DNA of 64,000 nucleotides from NCBI RefSeq assembly GCF_013343115.1, contig NZ_CP054570.1, positions 2,292,501 to 2,356,500 on the forward strand. The letters run 5' to 3'. The notes under the pieces are model-generated. The model did not search any database, was not told the origin of the DNA, and was given only the letters and a program-made list of their open reading frames with translations. This stretch comes from Streptococcus sanguinis (GTDB taxonomy: Bacteria; Bacillota; Bacilli; Lactobacillales; Streptococcaceae). Positions 1-8,563 of this stretch are shown here, in pieces. The position numbers and the translations under genes were made by a program. Position 1 is the first letter of the stretch. Every line of letters begins with the position of its first letter.

Positions 1-593
1 CCAAGCTTGTCGAAAGCTGTCTTGGGAGTGTCGGATGTGGTGATGCTAGAGTAACTGCTTTTGGCTGGCTGAGCGTCTTTTAGGCTAAAACTCAAATTCG
101 TCAGGACATTATTGGTAAAGTAGCACATAATGTCTCCGTTGTCTGTGTGCCAGATGTTGACAGAATTGCCAGGGTCATTCTCATCAGTGCTGAATGTGGG
201 TTGGCCTAGAGTCGCTGTTACCTCATCGTAAGACGTTTTAGGTTTGTCACCATTGATATCCTCTCCGTTTACCTGAATGACAAAGCCAGTGGAAATATGA
301 AAATTTCTTATTTTCTCTAATTCAGGAATAGAAGCTGCATCTGGTATGTATTGTAGTGCAGAAGCATCATCTGGATCAAAGCTAGCACGTTTCTGAAATA
401 CCTCATCACTACTTTCATAGGTGCTAGAGCTACTGCTAGATGATTTGCTGGATGTTTCCTTAGAGGATGAACTTTTCGAAGCTTTGAGGGAGCTAGGCGT
501 CTTTTTTCTTTGCTGTGTCTGCTTGGCAGGCATGCAGGCTGAGAGAGCTAGCAGAGAGAGAAGGCTGAGGGCATAGAAGCTGACTTTTTTCAT
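1..593 (-). CDS. Lipoprotein with two-lobe BLIP/BamE-like domain, 3' end outside window
   Basis: Read on the minus strand from ATG at 593, with a purine-rich GGAAAAAAG site upstream. The open frame runs off the window edge, so about 197 residues are visible. The protein starts with a lipoprotein signal peptide ending in LALSAC (Cys about residue 20), then a Ser/Lys-rich linker (about 30-60) and a globular part. The segment TSYDEVTATLGQPT followed by beta-strand-like residues resembles the repeat units of the seven membrane proteins at 29.7-37.6 kb, so I infer a surface-anchored member of the same superfamily. Function is unknown. Lipidation is well supported; the fold assignment is an inference. 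Confidence 0.8.
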   Translation of the reverse strand, partial: MKKVSFYALSLLSLLALSACMPAKQTQQRKKTPSSLKASKSSSSKETSSKSSSSSSSTYESSDEVFQKRASFDPDDASALQYIPDAASIPELEKIRNFHISTGFVIQVNGEDINGDKPKTSYDEVTATLGQPTFSTDENDPGNSVNIWHTDNGDIMCYFTNNVLTNLSFSLKDAQPAKSSYSSITTSDTPKTAFDKL

Positions 594-640
594 AATCAAT
601 CTTTTTTCCTTTCGCTGATGATGAATGATGTTTTTATAAT

Positions 641-669
641 ATTATATCAGCAAAATTTGCTAGAAACAA
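641..669 (-). promoter_or_regulatory. Promoter of the edge lipoprotein gene
   Basis: On the minus strand TTGTTT (664-669) and TATAAT (641-646) are separated by 17 bases, about 50 bases upstream of the lipoprotein start. Confidence 0.6.
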
Positions 670-682
670 TAGGAAATGCAAT

Positions 683-704
683 AAAAAAGCCCTTTGAGGG
701 ACTT
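683..704 (-). terminator. Terminator of tRNA-Cys
   Basis: On the minus strand a short stem (AAG-CCCT with AGGGCTT, one bulged T) is followed by a run of T. It lies 20 bases beyond the tRNA 3' end. Confidence 0.6.
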
Positions 705-722
705 CTAGAAATATATTTACGA

Positions 723-793
723 AGGCGGTAGACGGATTTGAACCGACGATCAAGCTTTTGCAGAGCCGTGCCTTACCACTTGGCTATACCGCC
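723..793 (-). tRNA. tRNA-Cys (GCA)
   Basis: The reverse complement folds as a 71-nt cloverleaf. The acceptor stem is GGCGGTA/TACCGCC with discriminator T, the D arm contains AGCCAAGTGGTAAGGC, the anticodon loop is CTGCAAA with anticodon GCA, and the T loop is GTTCGAATC. CCA is not encoded. It has its own promoter and terminator and stands alone, divergent from rpsB. Confidence 0.95.
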
Positions 794-805
794 GCGACTC
801 TTATT

Positions 806-834
806 ATTCTATCGTAAATACTTGCTTTCGTCAA
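806..834 (-). promoter_or_regulatory. Promoter of tRNA-Cys
   Basis: On the minus strand TTGACG (829-834) and TAGAAT (806-811) are separated by 17 bases, ending 13 bases before the tRNA 5' end. Confidence 0.75.
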
Positions 835-952
835 GAGTCTTTCATAGTCAAAGCAGAAAATATTAGATGTTCCTATTCTGAACAATTTGGAGAATAAATG
901 TTCTGCTGAGAAGTGGGAATAGTGGCTAGCGGAAGAAAATCTGGTAAATGCC

Positions 953-981
953 TTGTCAAAGAGCTGCGCTTTTGTTATAAT
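953..981 (+). promoter_or_regulatory. rpsB-tsf promoter
   Basis: TTGTCA (953-958) and a perfect TATAAT (976-981) are separated by 17 bases. This predicts a 5' leader of about 110 bases before rpsB. Confidence 0.85.
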
Positions 982-986
982 AGAGG

Positions 987-1070
987 TTGCCGTGTAAATG
1001 GCAAAATACTCATTTTAGATGAATTGTGGGACTGTTGCCCTCGGGTGGTCCTGCGAGCTGAAATCTAAAA
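987..1070 (+). promoter_or_regulatory. Structured rpsB leader (candidate autoregulatory element)
   Basis: The leader contains hairpin TTGCC/GGCAA (987-1004), then an 8-bp closing stem TTTTAGAT (1013-1020) with ATCTAAAA (1063-1070) enclosing a second hairpin GGAC/GTCC (1029-1051). The ribosome site follows at about 1087. Ribosomal protein leaders often bind their own product; a role for S2 here is inferred from structure and position only. Confidence 0.5.
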
Positions 1071-1100
1071 GAGGAAAAAAACAAAAAGGAGAATTTACTC

Positions 1101-1883
1101 ATGGCAGTAATTTCAATGAAACAACTTCTTGAGGCTGGTGTTCACTTTGGTCACCAAACTCGTCGCTGGAACCCTAAGATGGCTAAGTACATCTTCACTG
1201 AACGTAACGGTATCCACGTAATCGACTTGCAGCAAACTGTAAAGTATGCTGACCAAGCTTACGACTTTATGCGTGATGCTGCTGCTAACGATGCAGTTAT
1301 CCTCTTCGTTGGTACTAAAAAGCAAGCTGCTGACGCTGTCAAAGAAGAAGCAGAACGTTCAGGTCAATACTTCATCAACCACCGTTGGTTGGGTGGAACT
1401 CTTACAAACTGGTCTACTATCCAAAAACGTGTAGCTCGTTTGAAAGAAATCAAACGCATGGAAGAAGACGGAACTTTCGAAGTTCTTCCTAAGAAAGAAG
1501 TCGCTCTTCTCAACAAACAACGTGCTCGTCTTGAAAAATTCTTGGGCGGTATCGAAGATATGCCTCGCATCCCAGATGTGATGTACGTAGTTGACCCTCA
1601 TAAAGAGCAAATCGCTGTTAAGGAAGCTAAGAAATTAGGTATCCCAGTGGTTGCTATGGTTGATACTAACACTGATCCTGATGATATCGATGTTATCATC
1701 CCAGCTAACGACGATGCAATCCGTGCGGTTAAATTGATCACTGCGAAAATGGCTGATGCTGTTATCGAAGGCCGTCAAGGTGAAGATAGCGTTGAATCAG
1801 TAGAAGCAGAATTGGCTGCAACTGAAACTCAAGCAGATTCTATTGAAGAAATCGTTGAAGTTGTTGAAGGTTCAAACGAATAA
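1101..1883 (+). CDS. rpsB: 30S ribosomal protein S2
   Basis: This 260-residue protein begins [19 protein letters not shown], the typical S2 start, and carries the S2 signatures GTKKQA and [12 protein letters not shown]2 joins the small subunit late and is needed for translation initiation. The acidic C-terminal tail (about 235-260, rich in Glu and Val) is usual for streptococci. AAAAAGGAG precedes the start at a suitable distance. It is followed after 72 bases by tsf, the conserved bacterial order, and both are probably transcribed from the promoter at 953-981. Codon use is strongly biased, as expected for high expression. Confidence 0.98.
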   Translation: MAVISMKQLLEAGVHFGHQTRRWNPKMAKYIFTERNGIHVIDLQQTVKYADQAYDFMRDAAANDAVILFVGTKKQAADAVKEEAERSGQYFINHRWLGGTLTNWSTIQKRVARLKEIKRMEEDGTFEVLPKKEVALLNKQRARLEKFLGGIEDMPRIPDVMYVVDPHKEQIAVKEAKKLGIPVVAMVDTNTDPDDIDVIIPANDDAIRAVKLITAKMADAVIEGRQGEDSVESVEAELAATETQADSIEEIVEVVEGSNE

Positions 1884-1898
1884 TCAGTAAACTAACCT

Positions 1899-1927
1899 AA
1901 AGGGGCAGGGCTCAGCCCAGCTCCTTT
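1899..1927 (+). terminator. Hairpin between rpsB and tsf (partial terminator or processing site)
   Basis: AAAGGGGC pairs with GCTCCTTT around an inner GGGC/GCCC stem, followed by a weak T tract. With no promoter visible between rpsB and tsf it more likely tunes tsf level than ends transcription. Confidence 0.5.
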
Positions 1928-1955
1928 ATTTACATTAAAAAATAGGAGAAGAAAA

Positions 1956-2999
1956 ATGGCAGAAATTACAGCTAAGCTTGTCAAAGAATTGCGTGAAAAA
2001 TCTGGTGCTGGTGTCATGGACGCTAAGAAAGCACTTGTTGAAACTGATGGCGACATCGAAAAAGCGATTGAATTGCTTCGCGAAAAAGGGATGGCAAAAG
2101 CAGCTAAGAAAGCTGACCGTGTTGCCGCTGAAGGTCTGACAGGCGTTTACGTAAACGGTAATGTTGCCGCTGTTGTTGAAGTGAATGCTGAAACTGACTT
2201 CGTTGCGAAAAATGCTCAATTTGTTGATTTGGTAAATGCAACTGCGAAAGTAATCGCTGAAGGTAAACCAGCTAACAACGAAGAAGCTCTTGCTTTGACA
2301 ATGCCTTCAGGTGAAACTCTTGAAGCTGCATACGTATCTGCAACTGCAACTATCGGAGAAAAAATCTCTTTCCGTCGCTTTGCTTTGATTGAAAAGACAG
2401 ATGCTCAACACTTTGGTGCTTACCAACACAACGGTGGCCGTATCGGAGTTATCTCCGTTATCGAAGGTGGAGACGATGCTCTTGCTAAGCAAATCTCTAT
2501 GCACATTGCTGCGATGAAACCAACAGTTCTTTCTTACAAAGAATTGGATGAGCAATTTGTTAAAGATGAATTGGCACAATTGAACCATGTCATCGATCAA
2601 GACAACGAAAGCCGTGCAATGGTTGGTAAACCAGCTCTTCCACACTTGAAATACGGTTCTAAAGCTCAATTGACTGATGCAGTTGTTGCTCAAGCTGAAG
2701 AAGACATCAAGGCTGAGTTGGCTGCTGAAGGCAAACCAGAAAAGATCTGGGACAAGATTATCCCAGGTAAAATGGACCGCTTCATGCTTGACAATACTAA
2801 AGTTGACCAAGCTTACACACTTCTTGCACAAGTATACATCATGGATGACAGCAAGACAGTTGAAGCTTACCTTGAATCAGTAAATGCTTCAGTAGTTGAG
2901 TTCGCTCGCTTTGAAGTTGGTGAAGGTATCGAAAAAGCTGCTAACGACTTTGAAAACGAAGTAGCTGCAACAATGGCTGCTGCTCTTGGTCAAAACTAA
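1956..2999 (+). CDS. tsf: Elongation factor Ts
   Basis: EF-Ts is the nucleotide exchange factor that recycles EF-Tu-GDP in the cytoplasm. The 347-residue product starts [21 protein letters not shown] (N-terminal UBA-like domain, about 1-50) and contains the core motif TDFVAKN (about residues 80-86) that contacts EF-Tu. The length matches streptococcal EF-Ts, which is longer than the enteric protein. GGAG lies just upstream of the ATG. It is second in the rpsB-tsf unit and is closed by a strong terminator. Confidence 0.98.
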   Translation: MAEITAKLVKELREKSGAGVMDAKKALVETDGDIEKAIELLREKGMAKAAKKADRVAAEGLTGVYVNGNVAAVVEVNAETDFVAKNAQFVDLVNATAKVIAEGKPANNEEALALTMPSGETLEAAYVSATATIGEKISFRRFALIEKTDAQHFGAYQHNGGRIGVISVIEGGDDALAKQISMHIAAMKPTVLSYKELDEQFVKDELAQLNHVIDQDNESRAMVGKPALPHLKYGSKAQLTDAVVAQAEEDIKAELAAEGKPEKIWDKIIPGKMDRFMLDNTKVDQAYTLLAQVYIMDDSKTVEAYLESVNASVVEFARFEVGEGIEKAANDFENEVAATMAAALGQN

Positions 3000-3026
3000 T
3001 CGTTTTTAGCTTAGAAATAGAACGAT

Positions 3027-3060
3027 AAAAAGGTCTGAGATTTTTTCTCAGACCTTTTTA
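3027..3060 (+). terminator. Terminator of rpsB-tsf
   Basis: A 14-bp stem, AAAAAGGTCTGAGA with TCTCAGACCTTTTT, flanks a short T-rich loop. The A and T flanks let it act on both strands, which suits the convergent gene at 3099. Confidence 0.9.
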
Positions 3061-3098
3061 TAGGTTTTTAAACATCAAGTTTAGAATGGTGAGCAGCA

Positions 3099-3449
3099 TC
3101 ACTTAGCTGCTTTTTCTCTTTCTTCCTTATGTGCAATCAAGCCGTTGGTAAAAATCAAGACTGCCAAGAGGAAGAGAAGCACTGTCGTTTGGGGGTAAGT
3201 CAAGCTAAACTGATAGACTTTAGTAATAAACAAAAGGGGCAGAGTAACCACCATCATGATCAGAAAGCTATACCATTTGACTCGGTTACTGACTAGCTCC
3301 TGTTCGAAGAGCAGGGGAGCATAAAGACAGACGATGAGAGCTCCGATAGGAATATCGACATAGTCAGCAGAAAAGATGGTGAAAATACTCAGAGCTGCAA
3401 AAAGCCATTTGAGTACATGACGAGAATAGTTGAGCCAATCCATTTTCAT
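3099..3449 (-). CDS. Small multi-pass membrane protein, unknown function
   Basis: The frame is open further upstream, but GGAGGATAATCC lies directly before ATG at 3449, so I place the start there, giving 116 residues (MKMDWLNYSRHVLKWLF). There are about four hydrophobic segments, including LFAALSIFTIFSADYV, IGALIVCLYAPLL, YSFLIMMVVTLPLLFI and TVLLFLLAVLIFTNGL, and a charged C-terminus HKEEREKAAK. No family is recognised. It is monocistronic, convergent with tsf and divergent from ctsR. Confidence 0.75.
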   Translation of the reverse strand: MKMDWLNYSRHVLKWLFAALSIFTIFSADYVDIPIGALIVCLYAPLLFEQELVSNRVKWYSFLIMMVVTLPLLFITKVYQFSLTYPQTTVLLFLLAVLIFTNGLIAHKEEREKAAK

Positions 3450-3537
3450 TGGATTATCCTCCTTGTTTAGATGATCGTTGGCAGGCAGGAGTTTCTGTCT
3501 GTCTTTTCCTTGTGGATTTCCACCTATATTATAACGC

Positions 3538-3565
3538 TTTAAAAGCAAAAAGCAAGCGGTTACAC
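3538..3565 (-). promoter_or_regulatory. Promoter of the small membrane protein gene
   Basis: On the minus strand TTGCTT (3560-3565) and TATAAT (3538-3543) are separated by 16 bases, about 90 bases upstream of the chosen start. Confidence 0.55.
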
Positions 3566-3648
3566 AAGTCTGACAAAGCTTTTTCACTAGTTTGAATTGT
3601 CAGACCTTTCAGTCATCCCTTTTTCTTTCAAAATAGAGACTTTTCCGG

Positions 3649-3674
3649 TATAATATTAGTCAAAGATAGTCAAT
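3649..3674 (+). promoter_or_regulatory. ctsR-clpC promoter -10 and CtsR operator
   Basis: TATAAT (3649-3654) is followed at once by AGTCAAA-GAT-AGTCAAT (3658-3674). This matches the known CtsR box (direct heptads RGTCAAA spaced by three bases) with one mismatch. Bound CtsR would sit on the transcription start, giving autorepression and heat-shock induction. Confidence 0.85.
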
Positions 3675-3733
3675 GTTAGAGAAGCAAGGAAAAAAGAGAT
3701 TTATTCTGAAATTCTCAACTGGAAAGGGAAGTC

Positions 3734-4198
3734 ATGAGTGCAAAAAATACATCGGACAGTATTGAAGCATATATCAAATCTATTCTGGCTCAGGCGGGAA
3801 TGGTTGAACTGAAACGCAGTGAACTGGCTGATGTTTTTCAGGTGGTTCCCAGTCAGATTAACTATGTGATTAAGACGCGTTTTACGGAAAGTCGGGGCTA
3901 TATCGTCGAGAGTAAGCGTGGTGGCGGCGGCTATATTCGAATTGGAAAGATTGAATTTTCCGACCGGCATCAGATGCTTTGCGGCCTGTACGACAGTGTG
4001 GGAGAGCGTGTCAGCCAGCAGGTTTTCACAGATGTTATTCAGCTTCTTTTTGACGAGAAGATTATGACTGAACGTGAGGGCAATCTAATCTTGTCAACAG
4101 CGTCGGACTCGATTTTGGGTGATGGGGCTGCGGTGATTCGTGCCCGGATATTAAAAAAGATTTTACAACAACTAGACAGAAAAGGAATGGAATCATAA
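3734..4198 (+). CDS. ctsR: Heat-shock repressor CtsR
   Basis: CtsR is a dimeric repressor of class III heat-shock genes (clp, and in streptococci also groESL). The 154-residue protein has an N-terminal winged helix (about 8-60) with the characteristic glycine-rich wing KRGGGGYIRIGKI (about 60-72), which contacts DNA and senses heat, followed by the dimerisation domain. GGGAAG precedes the ATG. Its operator overlaps its own promoter. The stop codon abuts the clpC start with no gap, so the two are translationally coupled. Confidence 0.96.
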   Translation: MSAKNTSDSIEAYIKSILAQAGMVELKRSELADVFQVVPSQINYVIKTRFTESRGYIVESKRGGGGYIRIGKIEFSDRHQMLCGLYDSVGERVSQQVFTDVIQLLFDEKIMTEREGNLILSTASDSILGDGAAVIRARILKKILQQLDRKGMES

Positions 4199-6628
4199 AT
4201 GAAATACTCAAAAGCCTTAATAGAAAGCTTGGAAGCAGCCCAGCTCTTGGCCGGCCATTTTACGACAGATTATCTGGAATCATGGCATCTGTTGATTGCT
4301 CTGGCTAATAATCCCTACAGCGTTGCTGGTTCAGTTCTCAATGAGTTTCCTGTGGAAGTGGATGGATTTGAAGAAGCAGCTTTTCAGATTACTGGTCAGG
4401 CTTATCAGAAAGACGGTCACTTCGAGCTGCTGCCTTTTTCTTATCGCTTAGAGGAGCTGTTTGAGGAAGCGGGCCAGATTTCAGAAGCTGTTCGCGCTAA
4501 GCATGTAGGTACTGAGCATGTGCTGCTGGCCATGCTATTTGACCGAGGGACCTTGGCTTCTCGTATCCTGGAATTTACTGGCTTTAGCTACGAGGACAAG
4601 GAGCAGGGACTGAAAATTAGTGATTTGCGAAAGGTCTTGGAGCAGCGAGCTGGCTGGGGCAAGGAAGATATCAAGGCTATCCGCAGTCTGAATAAGGGAG
4701 TAATGGCAGCCAAGCAGACCATGGCTAATATGATGGGGATGCCGGCTTCTACCAGCGGGGGGCTGGAAGATTACACCCGTGATCTGACGGAGCTGGCTAG
4801 AGATGGCCGATTGGAGCCCGTCATTGGCCGTGATCAGGAAATTTCACGAATAGTTCAGATTCTCAGTCGCAAGACTAAAAACAATCCAGTGCTGGTTGGA
4901 GATGCTGGGGTTGGTAAGACAGCTCTGGCCTTAGGACTGGCTCAGCGTGTAGCGGCTGGTCAGGTTCCCGCTGAACTTGCCAAGATGCGGGTTTTGGAGC
5001 TGGACTTGATGAATGTAGTTGCTGGCACTCGCTTTCGCGGAGACTTCGAGGAGCGGATGAACAATATCATCAATGACATTGAAGAAGATGGTCATGTTAT
5101 TCTTTTCATCGATGAACTTCATACCATCATGGGCTCTGGCAGCGGTATTGACTCGACCTTGGATGCGGCCAATATCCTGAAACCGGCTCTAGCTCGCGGA
5201 ACATTGCGGACAGTTGGTGCTACGACGCAGGAAGAGTATCAGAAACATATTGAAAAAGATGCTGCCCTTTCTCGGCGTTTTGCCAAGGTCAGCATAGAAG
5301 AGCCTAATGTGGCCGACAGCATTGCTATTTTACAAGGCTTGAGAAAGAGCTATGAGGACCATCACAAGGTGCAGATTAGTGATCAGGCTATTGAGACGGC
5401 GGTGAAATATGCCCATCGCTATCTGACTAGCAAGCACCTGCCGGACTCTGCCATTGATCTTTTGGACGAGGCCAGTGCGACAGTGCAGAATAGAGGGCCA
5501 CAGAATTACGAGCAGTCGGATTTGACGCCAGTGGATCAAGCCTTGATGGCAGCGGATTTTAAAAAGGTTTCCCAACTGCTTGAGCAAGAGCAGCAACCCA
5601 AGCTCTATAAACTGAAAGTGGAAGAAGACGATGTCTTGGCAACACTTAGTAGCTTGTCTGGTATTCCTGTGCAGAAGCTGACTCAGACAGATGCGAAGAA
5701 ATACCTCAATTTGGAAACAGAATTGCATAAACGCGTGATTGGGCAGGACGAGGCGATTTCAGCTATCAGCCGAGCTATCCGACGGAACCAGTCTGGTATC
5801 CGCAGCAGCAAGCGTCCGATTGGCTCCTTTATGTTCCTAGGTCCGACAGGAGTCGGAAAAACAGAGCTAGCCAAGGCCTTGGCCGAAAGTCTCTTTGATG
5901 ACGAATCTGCCCTCATCCGCTTTGATATGAGTGAGTACATGGAGAAATTCGCGGCTAGCCGTCTCAACGGAGCGCCTCCAGGTTATGTAGGCTATGAAGA
6001 AGGAGGGGAGCTGACGGAAAAGGTGCGCAACCGACCTTATTCTGTCCTACTCTTTGACGAGGTGGAAAAGGCGCATCCAGATATTTTCAATGTCCTCCTC
6101 CAGGTCTTGGATGATGGTCAGCTGACGGACAGCAAGGGTCGCAAGGTGGACTTCTCCAACACGATTATTATCATGACCAGCAATCTGGGGGCAACCAGTT
6201 TGCGGGATGATAAGACGGTGGGCTTTGGAGCGCGCGATATTCGCTTGGACCATGCCAATATGGAAAAACGGATGCTGGAAGAGCTTAAGAAAGCATATCG
6301 ACCAGAGTTTATCAACCGTATTGACGAGAAAGTAGTCTTCCACAGCTTATCTGCAGAAGATATGCAGGAAGTGGTCAAGGTTATGGTCAAACCGCTCATT
6401 GCCAGTCTTGCTGAGAAGGGAATTGAGCTGAAGTTCCAGGCTAGTGCCCTTAAGCTACTGGCTCAGGAAGGCTACGATGTGGAAATGGGAGCACGGCCAT
6501 TGCGCCGCACTCTGCAGACTCAAGTAGAGGACAAGCTGTCTGAGCTACTCTTGACAGGAGATTTGACAACAGGTCAAACTCTTAAGGTCGGGGTCAAAGC
6601 TGGCCAACTCAAGTTCGAAGTGGCCTAG
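4199..6628 (+). CDS. clpC: ATP-dependent Clp protease ATP-binding subunit ClpC
   Basis: ClpC is a hexameric Hsp100 unfoldase that feeds substrates to ClpP and takes part in stress response and competence control. The 809 residues show an N-terminal double Clp-N repeat (1-145), first AAA module with Walker A GDAGVGKT (about 232-239) and Walker B ILFIDELH, a short middle domain with the YKLKVEEDDV region, second AAA module with GPTGVGKT (about 545-552) and LLFDEVEKAH, and a C-terminal D2-small domain. VGFG (about 680) is the probable ClpP-docking loop. The ATG follows the ctsR stop directly; AAAGGA inside the end of ctsR serves as ribosome site. Confidence 0.97.
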   Translation: MKYSKALIESLEAAQLLAGHFTTDYLESWHLLIALANNPYSVAGSVLNEFPVEVDGFEEAAFQITGQAYQKDGHFELLPFSYRLEELFEEAGQISEAVRAKHVGTEHVLLAMLFDRGTLASRILEFTGFSYEDKEQGLKISDLRKVLEQRAGWGKEDIKAIRSLNKGVMAAKQTMANMMGMPASTSGGLEDYTRDLTELARDGRLEPVIGRDQEISRIVQILSRKTKNNPVLVGDAGVGKTALALGLAQRVAAGQVPAELAKMRVLELDLMNVVAGTRFRGDFEERMNNIINDIEEDGHVILFIDELHTIMGSGSGIDSTLDAANILKPALARGTLRTVGATTQEEYQKHIEKDAALSRRFAKVSIEEPNVADSIAILQGLRKSYEDHHKVQISDQAIETAVKYAHRYLTSKHLPDSAIDLLDEASATVQNRGPQNYEQSDLTPVDQALMAADFKKVSQLLEQEQQPKLYKLKVEEDDVLATLSSLSGIPVQKLTQTDAKKYLNLETELHKRVIGQDEAISAISRAIRRNQSGIRSSKRPIGSFMFLGPTGVGKTELAKALAESLFDDESALIRFDMSEYMEKFAASRLNGAPPGYVGYEEGGELTEKVRNRPYSVLLFDEVEKAHPDIFNVLLQVLDDGQLTDSKGRKVDFSNTIIIMTSNLGATSLRDDKTVGFGARDIRLDHANMEKRMLEELKKAYRPEFINRIDEKVVFHSLSAEDMQEVVKVMVKPLIASLAEKGIELKFQASALKLLAQEGYDVEMGARPLRRTLQTQVEDKLSELLLTGDLTTGQTLKVGVKAGQLKFEVA

Positions 6629-6753
6629 AAAGCGCAGTCTTTCAATGGAAAGTTGAGTGCTCGCGGTTAATCCCTGATAGCAATCATACCTATAGATACC
6701 GAACAGTTATTTCATCATTCAATGAAATTGGAATTGAAGGATTGGAGGCTGAT

Positions 6754-7464
6754 ATGTCGTTTTTTAAAGACTTGTTTGCCGGCAAGAAAGCCAGAGTAAA
6801 AACACCAGAAGAGCGCAAGGCGGCTAGTATCCAGCGGTTGAAAAAGGAAGGTATTCCTTACATTGAGCATTTGCCGGTCATCGAAAGTGCTGAGCAGGTG
6901 CGGCCGCGCTCGCTAGAAGAAATTGCGCGTCGAGCTATTAGCAGCCTCTTGATTATTCAGGCGGCCTTGGATATCGAAAATAATAATTATAATGAGGAGA
7001 GCCGCCAGTGGCTGCAGGATAAACTGCAGCAATACGGGGTGCAGGAAGAGTTGACGCCCAAAGAAAGGGCAGTCTTGGAAGATCGTGCCGACCCGGCAGC
7101 TATCATCAATATGGTTTGGAAATACGAGGCCTATTGGTCCTTGATTTGGTACTTGGGTCTAGTAGATGCTTTGCCGTTTCCAGATAAGATTTGTGATTGT
7201 GATGCTGCTATTGACGCAGTCGCTAGTGCGGTTGACTTTCAGGAATTTCTGAGAAAATGCCAACCGCGCAGCTTAGAAGAGTTACTGGATGAGGATGATT
7301 TGATTTATCGTTATCATTGGGCCTGTGTTGATGCTCGGATTCATGACCAGCCAGCATCGGCAGGCCTTGATGAAAGTGTTGTTCTGGAGAGGCGGTCTGG
7401 TCTTGACTGGCTGCTGGGGCTGAATACGGCCCAGGACTGGGATGCTGTTGAGCTGCATACCTAG
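6754..7464 (+). CDS. DUF4272 domain protein
   Basis: The start is set at ATG 6754 because GGAGG lies at 6744-6748; a TTG at 6742 in the same frame would overlap that site. The 236-residue soluble protein has a basic N-terminus (MSFFKDLFAGKKARVKT). Its body matches what I know of DUF4272, with PRSLEEIARRAISSLLIIQAALD near the start, a central WKYEAYWSLIWYLGLVDAL and YRYHWACVDAR near the end. The family has no established function. It follows clpC by 125 bases without a clear terminator, so read-through from clpC is possible. Confidence 0.8.
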   Translation: MSFFKDLFAGKKARVKTPEERKAASIQRLKKEGIPYIEHLPVIESAEQVRPRSLEEIARRAISSLLIIQAALDIENNNYNEESRQWLQDKLQQYGVQEELTPKERAVLEDRADPAAIINMVWKYEAYWSLIWYLGLVDALPFPDKICDCDAAIDAVASAVDFQEFLRKCQPRSLEELLDEDDLIYRYHWACVDARIHDQPASAGLDESVVLERRSGLDWLLGLNTAQDWDAVELHT

Positions 7465-7506
7465 TCCAACTTCTATTGATTCACTCAATTAGAAAAGGAG
7501 GTACCT

Positions 7507-7992
7507 TTGTCTGCTCGTAAAATGGCTAAAATTGCCATCCTATCGGCTCTATGTGTGGCCTTTCGCTATGCATTTTCCTTTCTGCCAAATGTGCAGCCTA
7601 TCTCAGCTATCTTTTTCCTGATAGTCATCTTTGAGGATTTGCCGACTTCACTCCTGGTCATGGCTGTGACGATGTTTACATCAGCCTTTCTTTTGGGGAT
7701 GAGTCCAATCGTCCTCTTTCAGTTGCTGTCCTTTGGACTGATTCTTTGCCTTTGGCGACTGCTCTATCCTCGGTTAAATCTAGTGGGACAGGGAATAGTA
7801 GCAGCTCTCCTATCCTTTGGCTATGGCATTGCCATCGATACACTGACAGCCTTGCTTTACAACTATCACTGGTGGTCTTATGCGATTATTAACGCTTTGA
7901 CCTTCAATATAGCGCACGGACTGTCGACCTTGTTTTTTTACCCACTCTTGTACCCTATTTTAAGGAGGATCTATAATGAAAAAAATCTTTAG
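7507..7992 (+). CDS. ECF-type vitamin transporter S component (substrate unknown)
   Basis: This 161-residue protein has five or six membrane spans and the usual S-component start (MSARKMAKIAILSALCVAFRY). S components bind a vitamin or metal and dock on the shared EcfA-EcfA'-EcfT module, which is not in this window. The start is TTG at 7507, chosen because AAAGGAGG (7494-7501) is well placed. Its last 17 bases overlap the DUF4430 lipoprotein gene, so the two are coupled and probably act on one substrate. Confidence 0.82.
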   Translation: MSARKMAKIAILSALCVAFRYAFSFLPNVQPISAIFFLIVIFEDLPTSLLVMAVTMFTSAFLLGMSPIVLFQLLSFGLILCLWRLLYPRLNLVGQGIVAALLSFGYGIAIDTLTALLYNYHWWSYAIINALTFNIAHGLSTLFFYPLLYPILRRIYNEKNL

Positions 7993-8377
7993 TTTGCTCA
8001 CACTTGCTTTTGCCCTTCTCCTTGTAGGTTGTGGCAGCAGCCAGACAAATACTGACAAGGGCTCTAGTTCCGCTGATTCTTCTGTCAAAAAGGAACTGAA
8101 AATCAGCATCAGTATTGCACCAGATGGTCAGGAGAAGAGCGAGAAAACGGTGGCTGTTGAAGAAGGAAAGACAGCTATGGATGCTTTGAAGAAGGCCTAT
8201 AAGGTCGAAGAAAAAGATGGTTTTATCACTTCTATTGACGGCCATGCTCAGGATGAAGCAAAGGGCCTCTACTGGATGTTTAAGGTCAACGGAGAAATGG
8301 CTCCTAAGGCAGCCAATCAAATCACTGTCAAGGATGGAGACAAGCTGGAATTCTACCAAGAAGTCTATCAGCAATAA
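7976..8377 (+). CDS. DUF4430 lipoprotein, predicted ligand-binding partner of the ECF S component
   Basis: The 133-residue precursor has a lipoprotein signal ending LLLVGC (Cys about 19), a Ser/Thr/Asp linker, and one DUF4430 domain (about 40-133) with the typical EEGKTAMDALKKAY and GLYWMFKVNGEMAP segments. The domain is related to the C-terminal part of transcobalamin/intrinsic factor, which suggests capture of a corrinoid or similar ligand outside the cell. That substrate is inferred only. AAGGAGG precedes the ATG inside the upstream gene. A strong terminator follows. Confidence 0.88.
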   Translation: MKKIFSLLTLAFALLLVGCGSSQTNTDKGSSSADSSVKKELKISISIAPDGQEKSEKTVAVEEGKTAMDALKKAYKVEEKDGFITSIDGHAQDEAKGLYWMFKVNGEMAPKAANQITVKDGDKLEFYQEVYQQ

Positions 8378-8389
8378 ATCTTTTATAGA

Positions 8390-8425
8390 AAGAATCTGAT
8401 GCTTAAGACATTAGGTTCTTTTTTT
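8390..8425 (+). terminator. Terminator after the DUF4430 gene
   Basis: A 12-bp stem, AAGAATCTGATG with CATTAGGTTCTT (three G-T pairs), is followed by five T. Confidence 0.85.
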
Positions 8426-8460
8426 GCGCTTAATACAGTTTTAAAGTGTCTTAAAAGTAT

Positions 8461-8513
8461 TTTTATAAAATTTTATAAAAAACTATTGACAAAATAAAAA
8501 TATAGTTTATAAT
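8461..8513 (+). promoter_or_regulatory. nadR operon promoter with adjacent TTTTATAAAA palindromes
   Basis: TTGACA (8486-8491) and TATAAT (8508-8513) are separated by 16 bases. Directly upstream are two abutting copies of the perfect palindrome TTTTATAAAA (8461-8470 and 8471-8480). They are candidate operator half-sites for the NrtR-like product of the third gene. The promoter is well supported; the operator is speculative because the region is AT-rich. Confidence 0.65.
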
Positions 8514-8563
8514 AAAAACATATAAAGAACAAAAATATAAAAAACAATAAAAAGGATAGGCCT

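Noticed and set aside
2307..2831. Open frame of 174 codons antisense to tsf, and many similar frames antisense to clpC, gshF, galU and others
   Set aside because: They lie opposite well-identified genes, lack ribosome sites and show composition expected from codon bias of the real strand.
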